Assembly: GCA_945865365.1 (NCBI GenBank)
Contig: CAMBDL010000001.1
Location: 124,001 to 188,000, forward strand
Length of the DNA stretch: 64,000 nt
Direction: 5' to 3'
From: Streptomyces griseus
GTDB lineage: Bacteria; Actinomycetota; Actinomycetes; Nanopelagicales; Nanopelagicaceae
Positions 47,380-54,803 of this stretch are shown piece by piece. The position numbers and the translations under genes are program-made. The notes below the pieces were generated by a model. That model did no database searches and was not told the DNA's origin. It saw only the letters and a program-made list of their open reading frames with translations. Position 1 is the first letter of the stretch; each line of letters starts with the position of its first letter.

Positions 47380-48621
47380 ATGCAATCGTGGCCTTCGATA
47401 ACGGTGCCGGCGCTAAATCCCAGGCGACCAATTCCACCCTTATCTCTTACAGATACGAAGTCAAATACGCTGCATAGGGTTGCGAAAAAAGATTCATATC
47501 GGATGTATGTGTGCGGAATAACTCCTTACGATGCCACTCACCTTGGGCATGCAGCTACGTACTTAACATTTGATTTAATTCAAAGATATTTACGAGCAGC
47601 TGGCAGTCACGTCAATTATGTGCAGAACATAACCGACATAGATGATCCGCTTTTGGAGCGAGCAAAGCGCGATGGCGTGAATTGGCAGGATTTAGCAACT
47701 TCTCAAATCGAGCTTTTTCGATCTGATATGGTCGCACTCAGAGTAATTCCACCTCTCCATTACATAGGCGCGGTAGAAGCTATTCCATTAGTGGTCAAAG
47801 CTATCGAGTTGCTTTCTGCTAAAGGATCTACATATTTAATAGATAAAGATTTATATTTCGAAAACAATTTAGTATCTGATTTTGGTGCACTCTCGCATCT
47901 GGATAAGAAAGAAATGGAATCAATATTTTCCCAACGTGGGGGAGACCCTTTACTTATTGGAAAGCGAGATTCACTTGATTGTTTAGTGTGGATGGCCCAG
48001 CGACCAGGTGAGCCTGGATGGCAGTCAACATTAGGTGTTGGGCGTCCGGGTTGGCACATTGAATGCACTGCGATTGCATATGAATATCTCTCGCCTAATA
48101 GCGATGATGATGAGCTCATAGATATACAAGGAGGGGGAAGTGATCTCATCTTCCCTCATCATGAAATGTGTCGTACTCAAGCTCAAGTCCTGACGGGCAA
48201 GGAGTTAGCTAGCGTATATGTGCATGCTGGAATGCTTGGATTAGATGGCGAAAAGATGAGCAAGAGTAAGGGAAATCTAGTTTTTGTCTCTCAGCTAATC
48301 GCTGATGGCGTAGATCCGATGGTAATTAAGTATGCGCTCATGATGTCTCACTACAGGCAAGATCGCATGTGGACTCACGAGGTTTTGGAGCAAGCACAGC
48401 TCGAGGTCGCCAATCTGAAGTCGGCCTTAGGCGCAAAGTCTCAAGCAGCTACTGATTCAGTCATTTCAGAGATTATTCAAGCGCTGGCAGACGACTTAAA
48501 TACCCCGCGTGCGCTGAGCGCACTGCAATCGTGGTCTACGCAATGTCGAAATGGCGAAACAGGTGGAGATCTGAGCGCAATGCGCAACTGTTTAGACTCT
48601 CTGCTTGGTCTTGATTTCTAA
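47380..48621 (+). CDS. mshC: Mycothiol ligase MshC (Cys : GlcN-Ins ligase)
   Basis: ATP-dependent ligation of cysteine to glucosaminyl-inositol, a step of mycothiol synthesis. It is 413 aa and evolved from cysteinyl-tRNA synthetase. Motifs are MYVCGITPYDATHLGHAATY (zinc Cys plus HIGH-like), WHIECTAIA, FPHHEMCRTQ and the KMSKS-type KMSKSKGNLV. The N-terminal MQSWPSITVP and the short C-terminus distinguish it from CysS. It indicates that the organism makes mycothiol. Confidence 0.94.
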   Translation: MQSWPSITVPALNPRRPIPPLSLTDTKSNTLHRVAKKDSYRMYVCGITPYDATHLGHAATYLTFDLIQRYLRAAGSHVNYVQNITDIDDPLLERAKRDGVNWQDLATSQIELFRSDMVALRVIPPLHYIGAVEAIPLVVKAIELLSAKGSTYLIDKDLYFENNLVSDFGALSHLDKKEMESIFSQRGGDPLLIGKRDSLDCLVWMAQRPGEPGWQSTLGVGRPGWHIECTAIAYEYLSPNSDDDELIDIQGGGSDLIFPHHEMCRTQAQVLTGKELASVYVHAGMLGLDGEKMSKSKGNLVFVSQLIADGVDPMVIKYALMMSHYRQDRMWTHEVLEQAQLEVANLKSALGAKSQAATDSVISEIIQALADDLNTPRALSALQSWSTQCRNGETGGDLSAMRNCLDSLLGLDF

Positions 48622-49481
48622 CCCTGATTATTACGACGTAGATATCGTTCAAACTCTTTAGCGATCATTTCGCCAGAAACCTCAGGAAGATCTTGTGCAT
48701 CTTTTGACTCTTCTAAAGATTTTACATAATCAGCGACATCGCTATCTTCAAGGGCTAAAGCATCTATCTCTTTCTCCCACTCATCTGCTTCATTGGCCAG
48801 TTCTCCTTGGGGAATGTTTAGTTCAAGGAAGTCTTCTATCGCATGAATAAGAGCAAGGGATGCTTTAGGTGAAGGGGCATTTGATGCATAGTGGGGGATT
48901 GCCGCCCACATAGATATGGCGTCGATCCCTCTGCGTGATGAAGCATCATTGATGATTCCCAAAATTCCGGTTGAACCTTCATAGTGTGAAATCTCTAAAC
49001 CTAAATCTTTAGCAAGTATTGGATTAGATGCATTCAGGCCTACTGAAATCGGCCTGCTATGGGGAACATCGGCCAAGAGAGAGCCAATCGTAATGATGAG
49101 TGAGACCTCTATATCATCGGCTAAATCAAGAACTTCATTAACAAATGACTTCCAATGCATAGATGGCTCTATGCCTTTGACGATAACTAGATCTCGTGCG
49201 AATCCAGGTACTACAACACCCCATACTTGTGTTGACGGCCATGTGATTATTCGATTCTCAAGCTCATCTATGTTGACCTGGGGTCGATTAACCTGAAAAT
49301 CAAAATACTCGTCGGAATCAATTTCACCGATAAGCGTTGAAACAACATCGGAAGAGACTTCACTAAGTGCGTCGAGTAGATGCTCGAGCGTGCGGCTCGC
49401 CGCTTCAGCTGCATCATTCCATCCCGTGAAAGCGCAGAGCATTACCGGATTACGTAGAGCCGGGATGTGCAGTATCTCCAT
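48618..49481 (-). CDS. PAC2 family protein
   Basis: A 287-aa protein of the PAC2 (proteasome assembly chaperone 2-like) family. I use ATG 49481 (MEILHIPALRNPVMLCAFTGWNDA); the track start ten codons upstream (GTG) is less typical. Conserved segments are ARDLVIVKGIEPSMHW and SMWAAIPHYAS. The bacterial function is not known. An acidic C-terminal tail (EDSDVADYVKSLEESKDAQD) is coiled-coil-like. No proteasome subunit genes are in the window. Its stop overlaps the mshC stop. Confidence 0.87.
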   Translation of the reverse strand: MEILHIPALRNPVMLCAFTGWNDAAEAASRTLEHLLDALSEVSSDVVSTLIGEIDSDEYFDFQVNRPQVNIDELENRIITWPSTQVWGVVVPGFARDLVIVKGIEPSMHWKSFVNEVLDLADDIEVSLIITIGSLLADVPHSRPISVGLNASNPILAKDLGLEISHYEGSTGILGIINDASSRRGIDAISMWAAIPHYASNAPSPKASLALIHAIEDFLELNIPQGELANEADEWEKEIDALALEDSDVADYVKSLEESKDAQDLPEVSGEMIAKEFERYLRRNNQG

Positions 49482-49494
49482 AGCCGCAAACCTT

Positions 49495-49500
49495 ACGGTA
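49495..49500 (-). promoter_or_regulatory. Candidate -10 (TACCGT) for the PAC2 gene
   Basis: On the minus strand TACCGT ends 13 nt before ATG 49481, predicting a leader of about 6 nt. It overlaps the plus-strand -10 of the HAD gene by two bases. Confidence 0.3.
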
Positions 49501-49504
49501 CCCT
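49499..49504 (+). promoter_or_regulatory. Candidate leaderless -10 (TACCCT) for the HAD gene
   Basis: TACCCT ends 7 nt before the GTG at 49512, and this decides for GTG over the in-frame ATG at 49467, which lies within the divergent PAC2 gene. Confidence 0.45.
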
Positions 49505-49511
49505 GCACCAC

Positions 49512-50198
49512 GTGGAGACATCAAAATCGCATGAGTTTTTTGATGCAGTTTTCTTTGATATGGATGGTCTCTTAGTAGATTCAGAGCCTTTGTGGTTGGA
49601 GTCTGAAACTCAGATCACTGCCGCCTATGGATACACATGGACTCTTGAGGACCAGGTCGCCTGTCTTGGTGGACCCCTGACACGCGTGGGCGCTTATATG
49701 CACCAAAAATGCGCTGGGGCGCAGTCGCCAGATTTTTTCACGCAGACTCTCATTCAAACTCAGAGCCACAAGATGCGTCAAGGAACTGCGCTGATGCCAG
49801 GGGCGCTGGAGTTGGTCACCTCGCTTCAGAGTCAGGGCGTTACTACGGCCTTGGTATCGGCTAGTCCACGCATCATTGTTGATGCCGTGCTTGAGAATCT
49901 GGGCGTCATTAGCTTTGCATTTTCGATTAGTAGCGATGATGTTGTACATACCAAACCGCACCCAGATGCATATCTTTTGGCTGCCGAACGTGCTGGGGTA
50001 GATATAAAGAGCAGTTTAATTTTTGAAGACTCATTAACTGGGGTAAGTGCAGCGAAAGCTAGTGGTGCTTGGCTCATTGCCGTGCCGCATTTAGTTGTTG
50101 TTGATGAGGGCCCACGCGTTAGATGCATTAAATCTCTTGAGCAAATGAGCTACGTAAAACTTGAGAAACTATTTTATGATTTCACTCTTTCGATTTAG
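49512..50198 (+). CDS. HAD-superfamily hydrolase, beta-phosphoglucomutase-like
   Basis: A 228-aa HAD subfamily IA phosphatase. Motif I is FFDMDGLLVDSEP, motif II is LVSASP, motif III has KPHPDAYLLAAERAG, and motif IV is IFEDSLTGVSAAKASG. The cap domain spans about 20-85. The substrate is unknown, and sugar phosphates are typical. The GTG start is chosen because ATG 49467 would overlap the PAC2 coding region. Its stop overlaps that of the convergent RecB-like gene. Confidence 0.87.
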   Translation: METSKSHEFFDAVFFDMDGLLVDSEPLWLESETQITAAYGYTWTLEDQVACLGGPLTRVGAYMHQKCAGAQSPDFFTQTLIQTQSHKMRQGTALMPGALELVTSLQSQGVTTALVSASPRIIVDAVLENLGVISFAFSISSDDVVHTKPHPDAYLLAAERAGVDIKSSLIFEDSLTGVSAAKASGAWLIAVPHLVVVDEGPRVRCIKSLEQMSYVKLEKLFYDFTLSI

Positions 50199-50959
50199 CT
50201 TATGTGCGCCGGACAAATCCTTTTGAAATAGCACCAATCGCACAATTTACTTGGCTTAGGTGGCCAATAATCTTTATCAAGAGAGGCCAAAATGTCATCG
50301 GCAGTTCTAAGAAGTGACTTCTTAGCCGATTCTAAATCAGCCAATGTTGGATTACTTCTCACTAACTTTCCATCACCTAGATACATTAACTGCAACAATC
50401 GAGGAAGCACACCGCTATTTTTCCAATACAGCAGCGCATAGACACGCAGTTGAAAAAGTGCCTTATCTTCCCAGCCAGGCTTTGGAGATTTTCCCGTTTT
50501 GTAATCGATTATTCGTACTTCTCCGCTCGGTGCAACATCAAGTCGGTCGACATAGCCATGCAGATAGATATCTTCCCTAAAGTCATTCTCTAAATGCATT
50601 TCACGATGCGTCGCCTCGAAAGTAGTTGGTTGTTCCAGTGTGAAATATGTCTGCACCAGTGAGGTCGCTCGGTCAAGCCACTCTTTGTCATTAGTCACCA
50701 TGCTGGCTAACTCTGGCTTCGCTTCTACCTGCGCACGCCATCTAGTTGGTAGTAGATCAATAGCGTTCTGCGGTGTTCGCTCGTGCGCCGGATGCTCGAA
50801 TAAATCATGTAACACCGTGTGCACTAACGTGCCTCTTTCAGCATCCAAACTAGGCGGCTGCGGCAGTCGATCGATACTTCGGTACTTATAGAGTTGAGGG
50901 CAGTTATTAAACTCATTAACGCTGCTGGGCGAGAGCCGGAGTCTGGGATCACTGTTCAC
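50195..50959 (-). CDS. RecB/Cas4-like PD-(D/E)XK nuclease with probable Fe-S cluster
   Basis: A 254-aa single-domain nuclease. It begins RLSPSSVNEFNNCPQLYKYR, has the RGTLVHTVLHDLFE motif, and the active site GYVDRLDVA plus VRIIDYKTGK. One Cys near the N-terminus and three near the C-terminus (CDWCYFKRIC) are spaced like the Fe-S clusters of AddB/Cas4. It is not beside CRISPR genes; divergent pairing with trmI is conserved (Rv2119 in M. tuberculosis), pointing to DNA repair. GTG 50959 is chosen over TTG 50968 because of TATCTT 7 nt upstream. Confidence 0.88.
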   Translation of the reverse strand: MNSDPRLRLSPSSVNEFNNCPQLYKYRSIDRLPQPPSLDAERGTLVHTVLHDLFEHPAHERTPQNAIDLLPTRWRAQVEAKPELASMVTNDKEWLDRATSLVQTYFTLEQPTTFEATHREMHLENDFREDIYLHGYVDRLDVAPSGEVRIIDYKTGKSPKPGWEDKALFQLRVYALLYWKNSGVLPRLLQLMYLGDGKLVRSNPTLADLESAKKSLLRTADDILASLDKDYWPPKPSKLCDWCYFKRICPAHIS

Positions 50960-50966
50960 CTGACGC

Positions 50967-50972
50967 AAGATA
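50967..50972 (-). promoter_or_regulatory. Candidate leaderless -10 (TATCTT) for the RecB-like gene
   Basis: TATCTT on the minus strand ends 7 nt before GTG 50959. Confidence 0.45.
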
Positions 50973-50998
50973 CTCTCACTGGCTGATTATTTTTCGCC

Positions 50999-51004
50999 TA
51001 AGAT
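50999..51004 (+). promoter_or_regulatory. Candidate leaderless -10 (TAAGAT) for trmI
   Basis: TAAGAT is exactly 6 nt before the GTG at 51011. It would drive trmI and the pafBC genes that overlap it. Confidence 0.5.
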
Positions 51005-51010
51005 ACCTAC

Positions 51011-51862
51011 GTGTCTAATTTAGGGTATTTCAGCGATGGGGATCGTATTCAATTGACCGACCCCAAAGGCAAGTTGTACAGCTTCACTATTACAGCGGGC
51101 AAGGAGTGGCACACCCACAAAGGGTGGATTACACATGATGAGTTAATAGGAATGCCTGAAGGAAGTGTTGTTAGCACTACGGGAGGACTCAAATTTACCG
51201 CTTTCAAGCCTTTGTTAGCCGACTATGTACTTACTATGCCGCGCGGTGCAACGATTGTTTACCCTAAAGATGCAGCCATGATTGTGGGGATGGCCGATAT
51301 CTATCCTGGCGCACGCGTCTTAGAGGCAGGTGTTGGAAGTGGTGCACTCACGATTTCACTTTTGCGTGCCTGTTCCAATACTGGTTCGGTGCACTCTGTT
51401 GAGCGCCGCTCTGACTTTGCCGATAACGCACGGGCAAATGTTGAGAACTACTTTGCAGGCTCACCATCAAATTGGAGTTTGACCGTTGGCGATCTGCAAG
51501 ATCAAGAGGTGGAATCTTCCTATGACCGGGTGATATTAGACATGCTTGCGCCGTGGGAGTGTGTTGATGTGGCTGCACAAGCACTTCGCCCCGGTGGAGT
51601 CTTTATGGCCTACGTTGCAACAACGACACAACTCTCTGCCACTGCAGAAGCGATAAAGAGCGACGGACGCTTTACTGAACCTGAAAGCAGTGAAACATTG
51701 GTACGAGGGTGGCACCATGAAGGTTTAGCCGTTCGTCCACAACAACGAATGATTGGCCATACAGGCTTTCTCATACAAAGCCGACGCATGGCCCCTGGAG
51801 TAGAAGTCTTAGCACGCCGACGTCGACCAGCCAAAGGTGCCTACGGTGTCTCGGAAGATTGA
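51011..51862 (+). CDS. trmI: tRNA (adenine-N1)-methyltransferase TrmI
   Basis: Methylates A58 in the T-loop of tRNAs using SAM. It is 283 aa. The N-terminal beta domain (to ~70) precedes a Rossmann domain with RVLEAGVGSGALTISLL, VHSVERRSDFA and DRVILDMLAPWE. The C-terminus (EVLARRRRPAKG) is typical of the actinobacterial enzymes. In mycobacteria proteasome genes separate trmI from pafB; here trmI overlaps pafB by up to 26 nt. Confidence 0.94.
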   Translation: MSNLGYFSDGDRIQLTDPKGKLYSFTITAGKEWHTHKGWITHDELIGMPEGSVVSTTGGLKFTAFKPLLADYVLTMPRGATIVYPKDAAMIVGMADIYPGARVLEAGVGSGALTISLLRACSNTGSVHSVERRSDFADNARANVENYFAGSPSNWSLTVGDLQDQEVESSYDRVILDMLAPWECVDVAAQALRPGGVFMAYVATTTQLSATAEAIKSDGRFTEPESSETLVRGWHHEGLAVRPQQRMIGHTGFLIQSRRMAPGVEVLARRRRPAKGAYGVSED

Positions 51863-52787
51863 GCGATTAATCAACCTAACGATCGCCCTTCTTGCAACTA
51901 GGAGATATCTGACTAAGAACGAGATTTTTTCGACTATTGAAGGCTATGAGGGTGCGCCCGATGCCAAAGAGCGAATGTTTGAACGCGATAAAGATGATTT
52001 AAGAAATCTGGGAATCGACATTGAAGTAGGTGGCTTTGATCCAGCCTTTGATGATGAAGCAGGATATCGAATTAAGAGCGAAAGCTATGTTCTTGATTTA
52101 GGGGACATTACGGGAAGTGAAGTGGCTCTGCTTTCTCTTGCTGCTGCGGCCTGGCGAGGCGCAGCACTTGATGAAGCTGCGCACAGTGCACTCATCAAAT
52201 TGAAATCTATAGGTGTCGAGTCGGACCTAGATTCGATTCCCAATATTGCTCCACAAATACGCACACCTAACGCAAATTTTGAAGTGATTTCACAGGCTAT
52301 CTCCCAACGTGCAATTCTGCACTTTTCATATGTTGCTAAAGATCTAGGCACACAGCAAAGACGAATAGCGCCCTATGCGATTGCAACCCGCAAGGGCTTT
52401 TGGTATTTAGCTGGGCTGGATCTAGATAAGCAATCAGTACGCACATTCAGGCTAGATCGTATCGATGGTGAACTACAGATTGCTAAATCATCTATACCAT
52501 TTGAGATTCCTAGTGAGTTTAACATTTTGAAAACTTTAGAGACTCTTGGCCAGACCAAAGTGGCGACTATAGATATCCGAAAGGGTAAAGCACATTTACT
52601 ACGTTCAAACGCGCTGACTACGGTTGATAAGGGTGAATGGGATCAAATTACCTGCGGCTATCAAGAGATAGAACACATCATCGAATTGATTTTATGGCAC
52701 GGTGACGATGCTTTTGTCATCGCTCCTAGCGAACTTCGCTTAGGCGTTATCGGCGCACTAAAAAAGTTAGTTGCCCATCATGAGTAA
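51837..52787 (+). CDS. pafB: PafB-type WYL-domain transcriptional regulator
   Basis: With PafC it forms the activator of the LexA/RecA-independent DNA-damage response in mycobacteria. It is 316 aa: an N-terminal helix-turn-helix (SRKIERLINLTIALLATRRYLT), then a WYL domain with RIAPYAIATRKGFWYLAGLDLD, and a C-terminal WCX region. GTG 51837 and GTG 51846 are both possible starts, and both overlap trmI. The overlap with pafC (8 nt) suggests stoichiometric production. Confidence 0.93.
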   Translation: MPTVSRKIERLINLTIALLATRRYLTKNEIFSTIEGYEGAPDAKERMFERDKDDLRNLGIDIEVGGFDPAFDDEAGYRIKSESYVLDLGDITGSEVALLSLAAAAWRGAALDEAAHSALIKLKSIGVESDLDSIPNIAPQIRTPNANFEVISQAISQRAILHFSYVAKDLGTQQRRIAPYAIATRKGFWYLAGLDLDKQSVRTFRLDRIDGELQIAKSSIPFEIPSEFNILKTLETLGQTKVATIDIRKGKAHLLRSNALTTVDKGEWDQITCGYQEIEHIIELILWHGDDAFVIAPSELRLGVIGALKKLVAHHE

Positions 52788-53703
52788 AGCGCCACAGACA
52801 CCCCTTAGTCGTACGTCAAGACTTTTAGATTTAGTTCCGTACATAACCGCTCACCAGGGAATTGATTTGACAACTCTTGCACAGGTTTTTTCTGTGACTC
52901 CACAGCAGATGGTCGCCGACTTAACAACTCTATGGATGTGTGGACTACCCGGCTATACACCACTTGAATTGATGGAGCTTTCATTTGACTCTGGCTATGT
53001 CACTATTCATAACGCGCAGACTTTGAGCCGACCTAGAAATCTCACCATGGAGGAGTGTGTCGCACTCTTATTGGGCTTGGATCTAATAATGCAGTCTTTG
53101 CCCAAAGATCGAGAGGATTTGAAATCTACAGCTAGAACGTTGGTCGCCAAACTCTCTTTACGAGCCAACATTTCATCGCCTTTACACGCCCAATCGCTGG
53201 AGAATCAAGAGATTCGAGCGTGTGTTCTGGCGGCGATATCGTCAAAAAGCAAGCTCACTATCAGTTACCACTCTCTCTACTCTGATGAAGTAAGCACACG
53301 TGTTATTCAACCGGTAGAGCTAAGAAGTGACCAGATGCATGAGCATGTGTGGGCTTACTGTGAAAAGGCCCTAGCCTTTAGAAGTTTTAGAGTTGATCGA
53401 CTCCTCACCTGTGAAGTGGCCGATATGCCATCGGTGCAGATACACGCCACTGAAGATCTAGATTCACCATTTATCTACTACTCGCTACACGTTAGCTCAC
53501 GATTGAGAGATGTTATGGAGCGGTTTAATCTTGAGGTAGCAGATATGAGTTCTACGATTCACTCGCGCGCTTATTCACGACAGTGGCTTTCCCGTTCGGT
53601 TGTGGCCTCGGCCGGGGTCGTGGAGCTGACTGAACCCCCAGAGATTCGCGCTGAAATTGCAGGCATTGCCGCCCTCCTCTTGCAGAAATACGGCCAGACG
53701 TAA
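52780..53703 (+). CDS. pafC: PafC-type WYL-domain transcriptional regulator
   Basis: Partner of PafB. From ATG 52780 it is 307 aa; the track start three codons earlier is TTG. It has an N-terminal winged helix (TSRLLDLVPYITAHQGIDLTTLAQ) and a WYL-type sensing domain in which the WYL region reads EHVWAYCEKALAFRSFRVDRLL. The pafB-pafC-tatA-tatC order is conserved in Actinobacteria. Confidence 0.92.
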   Translation: MSKAPQTPLSRTSRLLDLVPYITAHQGIDLTTLAQVFSVTPQQMVADLTTLWMCGLPGYTPLELMELSFDSGYVTIHNAQTLSRPRNLTMEECVALLLGLDLIMQSLPKDREDLKSTARTLVAKLSLRANISSPLHAQSLENQEIRACVLAAISSKSKLTISYHSLYSDEVSTRVIQPVELRSDQMHEHVWAYCEKALAFRSFRVDRLLTCEVADMPSVQIHATEDLDSPFIYYSLHVSSRLRDVMERFNLEVADMSSTIHSRAYSRQWLSRSVVASAGVVELTEPPEIRAEIAGIAALLLQKYGQT

Positions 53704-53779
53704 CTTCGCCTACCCAATAAGTATAGAACTGGGGTAGCCTTGATACGTACTTACGGTTGCTCTCAAAGGAGTTTGCTCA

Positions 53780-53965
53780 ATGTTTTTAAAGGAACCTAGT
53801 CACATTATAATTCTTCTTGTCGTTATTCTTGTTCTCTTTGGAGCAAAGCGCCTACCAGACTCTGCCCGCTCTCTAGGTCGCTCAATGCGCATCTTCAAGA
53901 GTGAGATGAAAGAGATGACTACCGAGGAAAAAAAGGACGAGGGCGACTCTAGCCCAGAGAAGTAA
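53780..53965 (+). CDS. tatA: Sec-independent translocase subunit TatA
   Basis: A 61-aa pore-forming subunit of the twin-arginine exporter. The N-terminal membrane helix ([19 protein letters not shown]) is followed by an amphipathic helix ([16 protein letters not shown]) and an acidic tail. AAAGGAG lies upstream, so the gene is leadered; TAGCCT (53735) and TACGGT (53752) are possible -10 sites. A CTACCC/GGGTAG repeat lies in the pafC-tatA gap. Confidence 0.94.
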   Translation: MFLKEPSHIIILLVVILVLFGAKRLPDSARSLGRSMRIFKSEMKEMTTEEKKDEGDSSPEK

Positions 53966-53970
53966 CATCT

Positions 53971-54786
53971 GTGGCGTCGACAAAAGGCGCTCGGATGCCT
54001 CTGTTGGATCACTTGCGTGAGTTACGTAAACGAACTTTTCGTGCATCTGTAGCGATATTTATTGCCTCGGGTGTTGGTTGGTTTTTTTATAATTCGATAA
54101 TTACAACGTTGGCTCTACCTGTATGTGATTTGAAACAGGCACAGGAGTCGGGAGCGACTCAATGTGGCGCTCTCTACATCAACGGCGTTCTTGGCCCACT
54201 TAATCTTCAGATTAAGGTCGCACTTTTAGCGGGCATCATAATGTCAGCCCCGCTATGGCTTTATCAACTCTGGGCATTTATCGCACCCGGATTGCATAGG
54301 AAAGAAAAACGAAACTCAATACTTTTCTTCTTCAGCGCTACGCCATTTTTCGCGCTCGGAGCCACCCTTGGATATCTAGTTTTGCCATTAGCGATCAAGG
54401 TCTTATTTGGCTTCACTCCAAACTCTTTATCTAACTTAGTAAAGTTTGATGACTATCTAGATTTCGTGATGCGAATAATCCTACTTTTCGGCTTGGCCTT
54501 TGAACTTCCGGTCTTCCTTCTCACCTTTAATTTAATCGGTTTTCTTAGGGGAGAGAGTATTTTGAGACCTTGGCGTATGTGGGTCTTTAGCATTGTGCTC
54601 TTCACCGCAGCATTTAGCCCCACAGCCGATCCATTAACCATGATGCTTCTAGCCGTGCCACTGTGTTTGCTGTATTTCTTAGCTGGGGGAATAGCCGTGC
54701 TGATAGACCGCCGACGCGATAAACGTTTACTCAATGTAGAAACTAAGGTGAGCGCCATCGAAAGCGCCACCTCGATAGAGGAATAG
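53971..54786 (+). CDS. tatC: Sec-independent translocase subunit TatC
   Basis: A 271-aa receptor subunit for twin-arginine signal peptides, with six membrane helices. It begins PLLDHLRELRKRTFRASV, and has ALYINGVLGPLNLQIKVALLAG, typical of actinobacterial TatC, followed by FELPVFLLTFNLIG. GTG start 5 nt after tatA. The pair is enough for a TatAC export system if no tatB exists. Confidence 0.95.
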   Translation: MASTKGARMPLLDHLRELRKRTFRASVAIFIASGVGWFFYNSIITTLALPVCDLKQAQESGATQCGALYINGVLGPLNLQIKVALLAGIIMSAPLWLYQLWAFIAPGLHRKEKRNSILFFFSATPFFALGATLGYLVLPLAIKVLFGFTPNSLSNLVKFDDYLDFVMRIILLFGLAFELPVFLLTFNLIGFLRGESILRPWRMWVFSIVLFTAAFSPTADPLTMMLLAVPLCLLYFLAGGIAVLIDRRRDKRLLNVETKVSAIESATSIEE

Positions 54787-54791
54787 GGCGA

Positions 54792-54797
54792 TAAGGT
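54792..54797 (+). promoter_or_regulatory. Candidate leaderless -10 (TAAGGT) for the lipid kinase gene
   Basis: TAAGGT is exactly 6 nt before ATG 54804, in the 17-nt gap after tatC. The hexamer and spacing match the aldo/keto reductase gene. Confidence 0.45.
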
Positions 54798-54803
54798 CGC
54801 CTC

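Noticed and set aside
48618-49481. PAC2 protein as evidence for a proteasome
   Set aside because: PAC2-family proteins are common in Actinobacteria and archaea regardless of linkage. No proteasome subunit gene is visible in the window.
50195-50959. Cas4 of a CRISPR system
   Set aside because: The nuclease has Cas4-like cysteines, but no repeats or other cas genes are nearby, and its pairing with trmI is a conserved housekeeping arrangement.
53710-53737. CTACCC/GGGTAG repeat as the pafC terminator
   Set aside because: The loop is 16 nt, the stem is only 6 bp and no U-run follows. It overlaps likely tatA promoter sequences, so I did not call a terminator.
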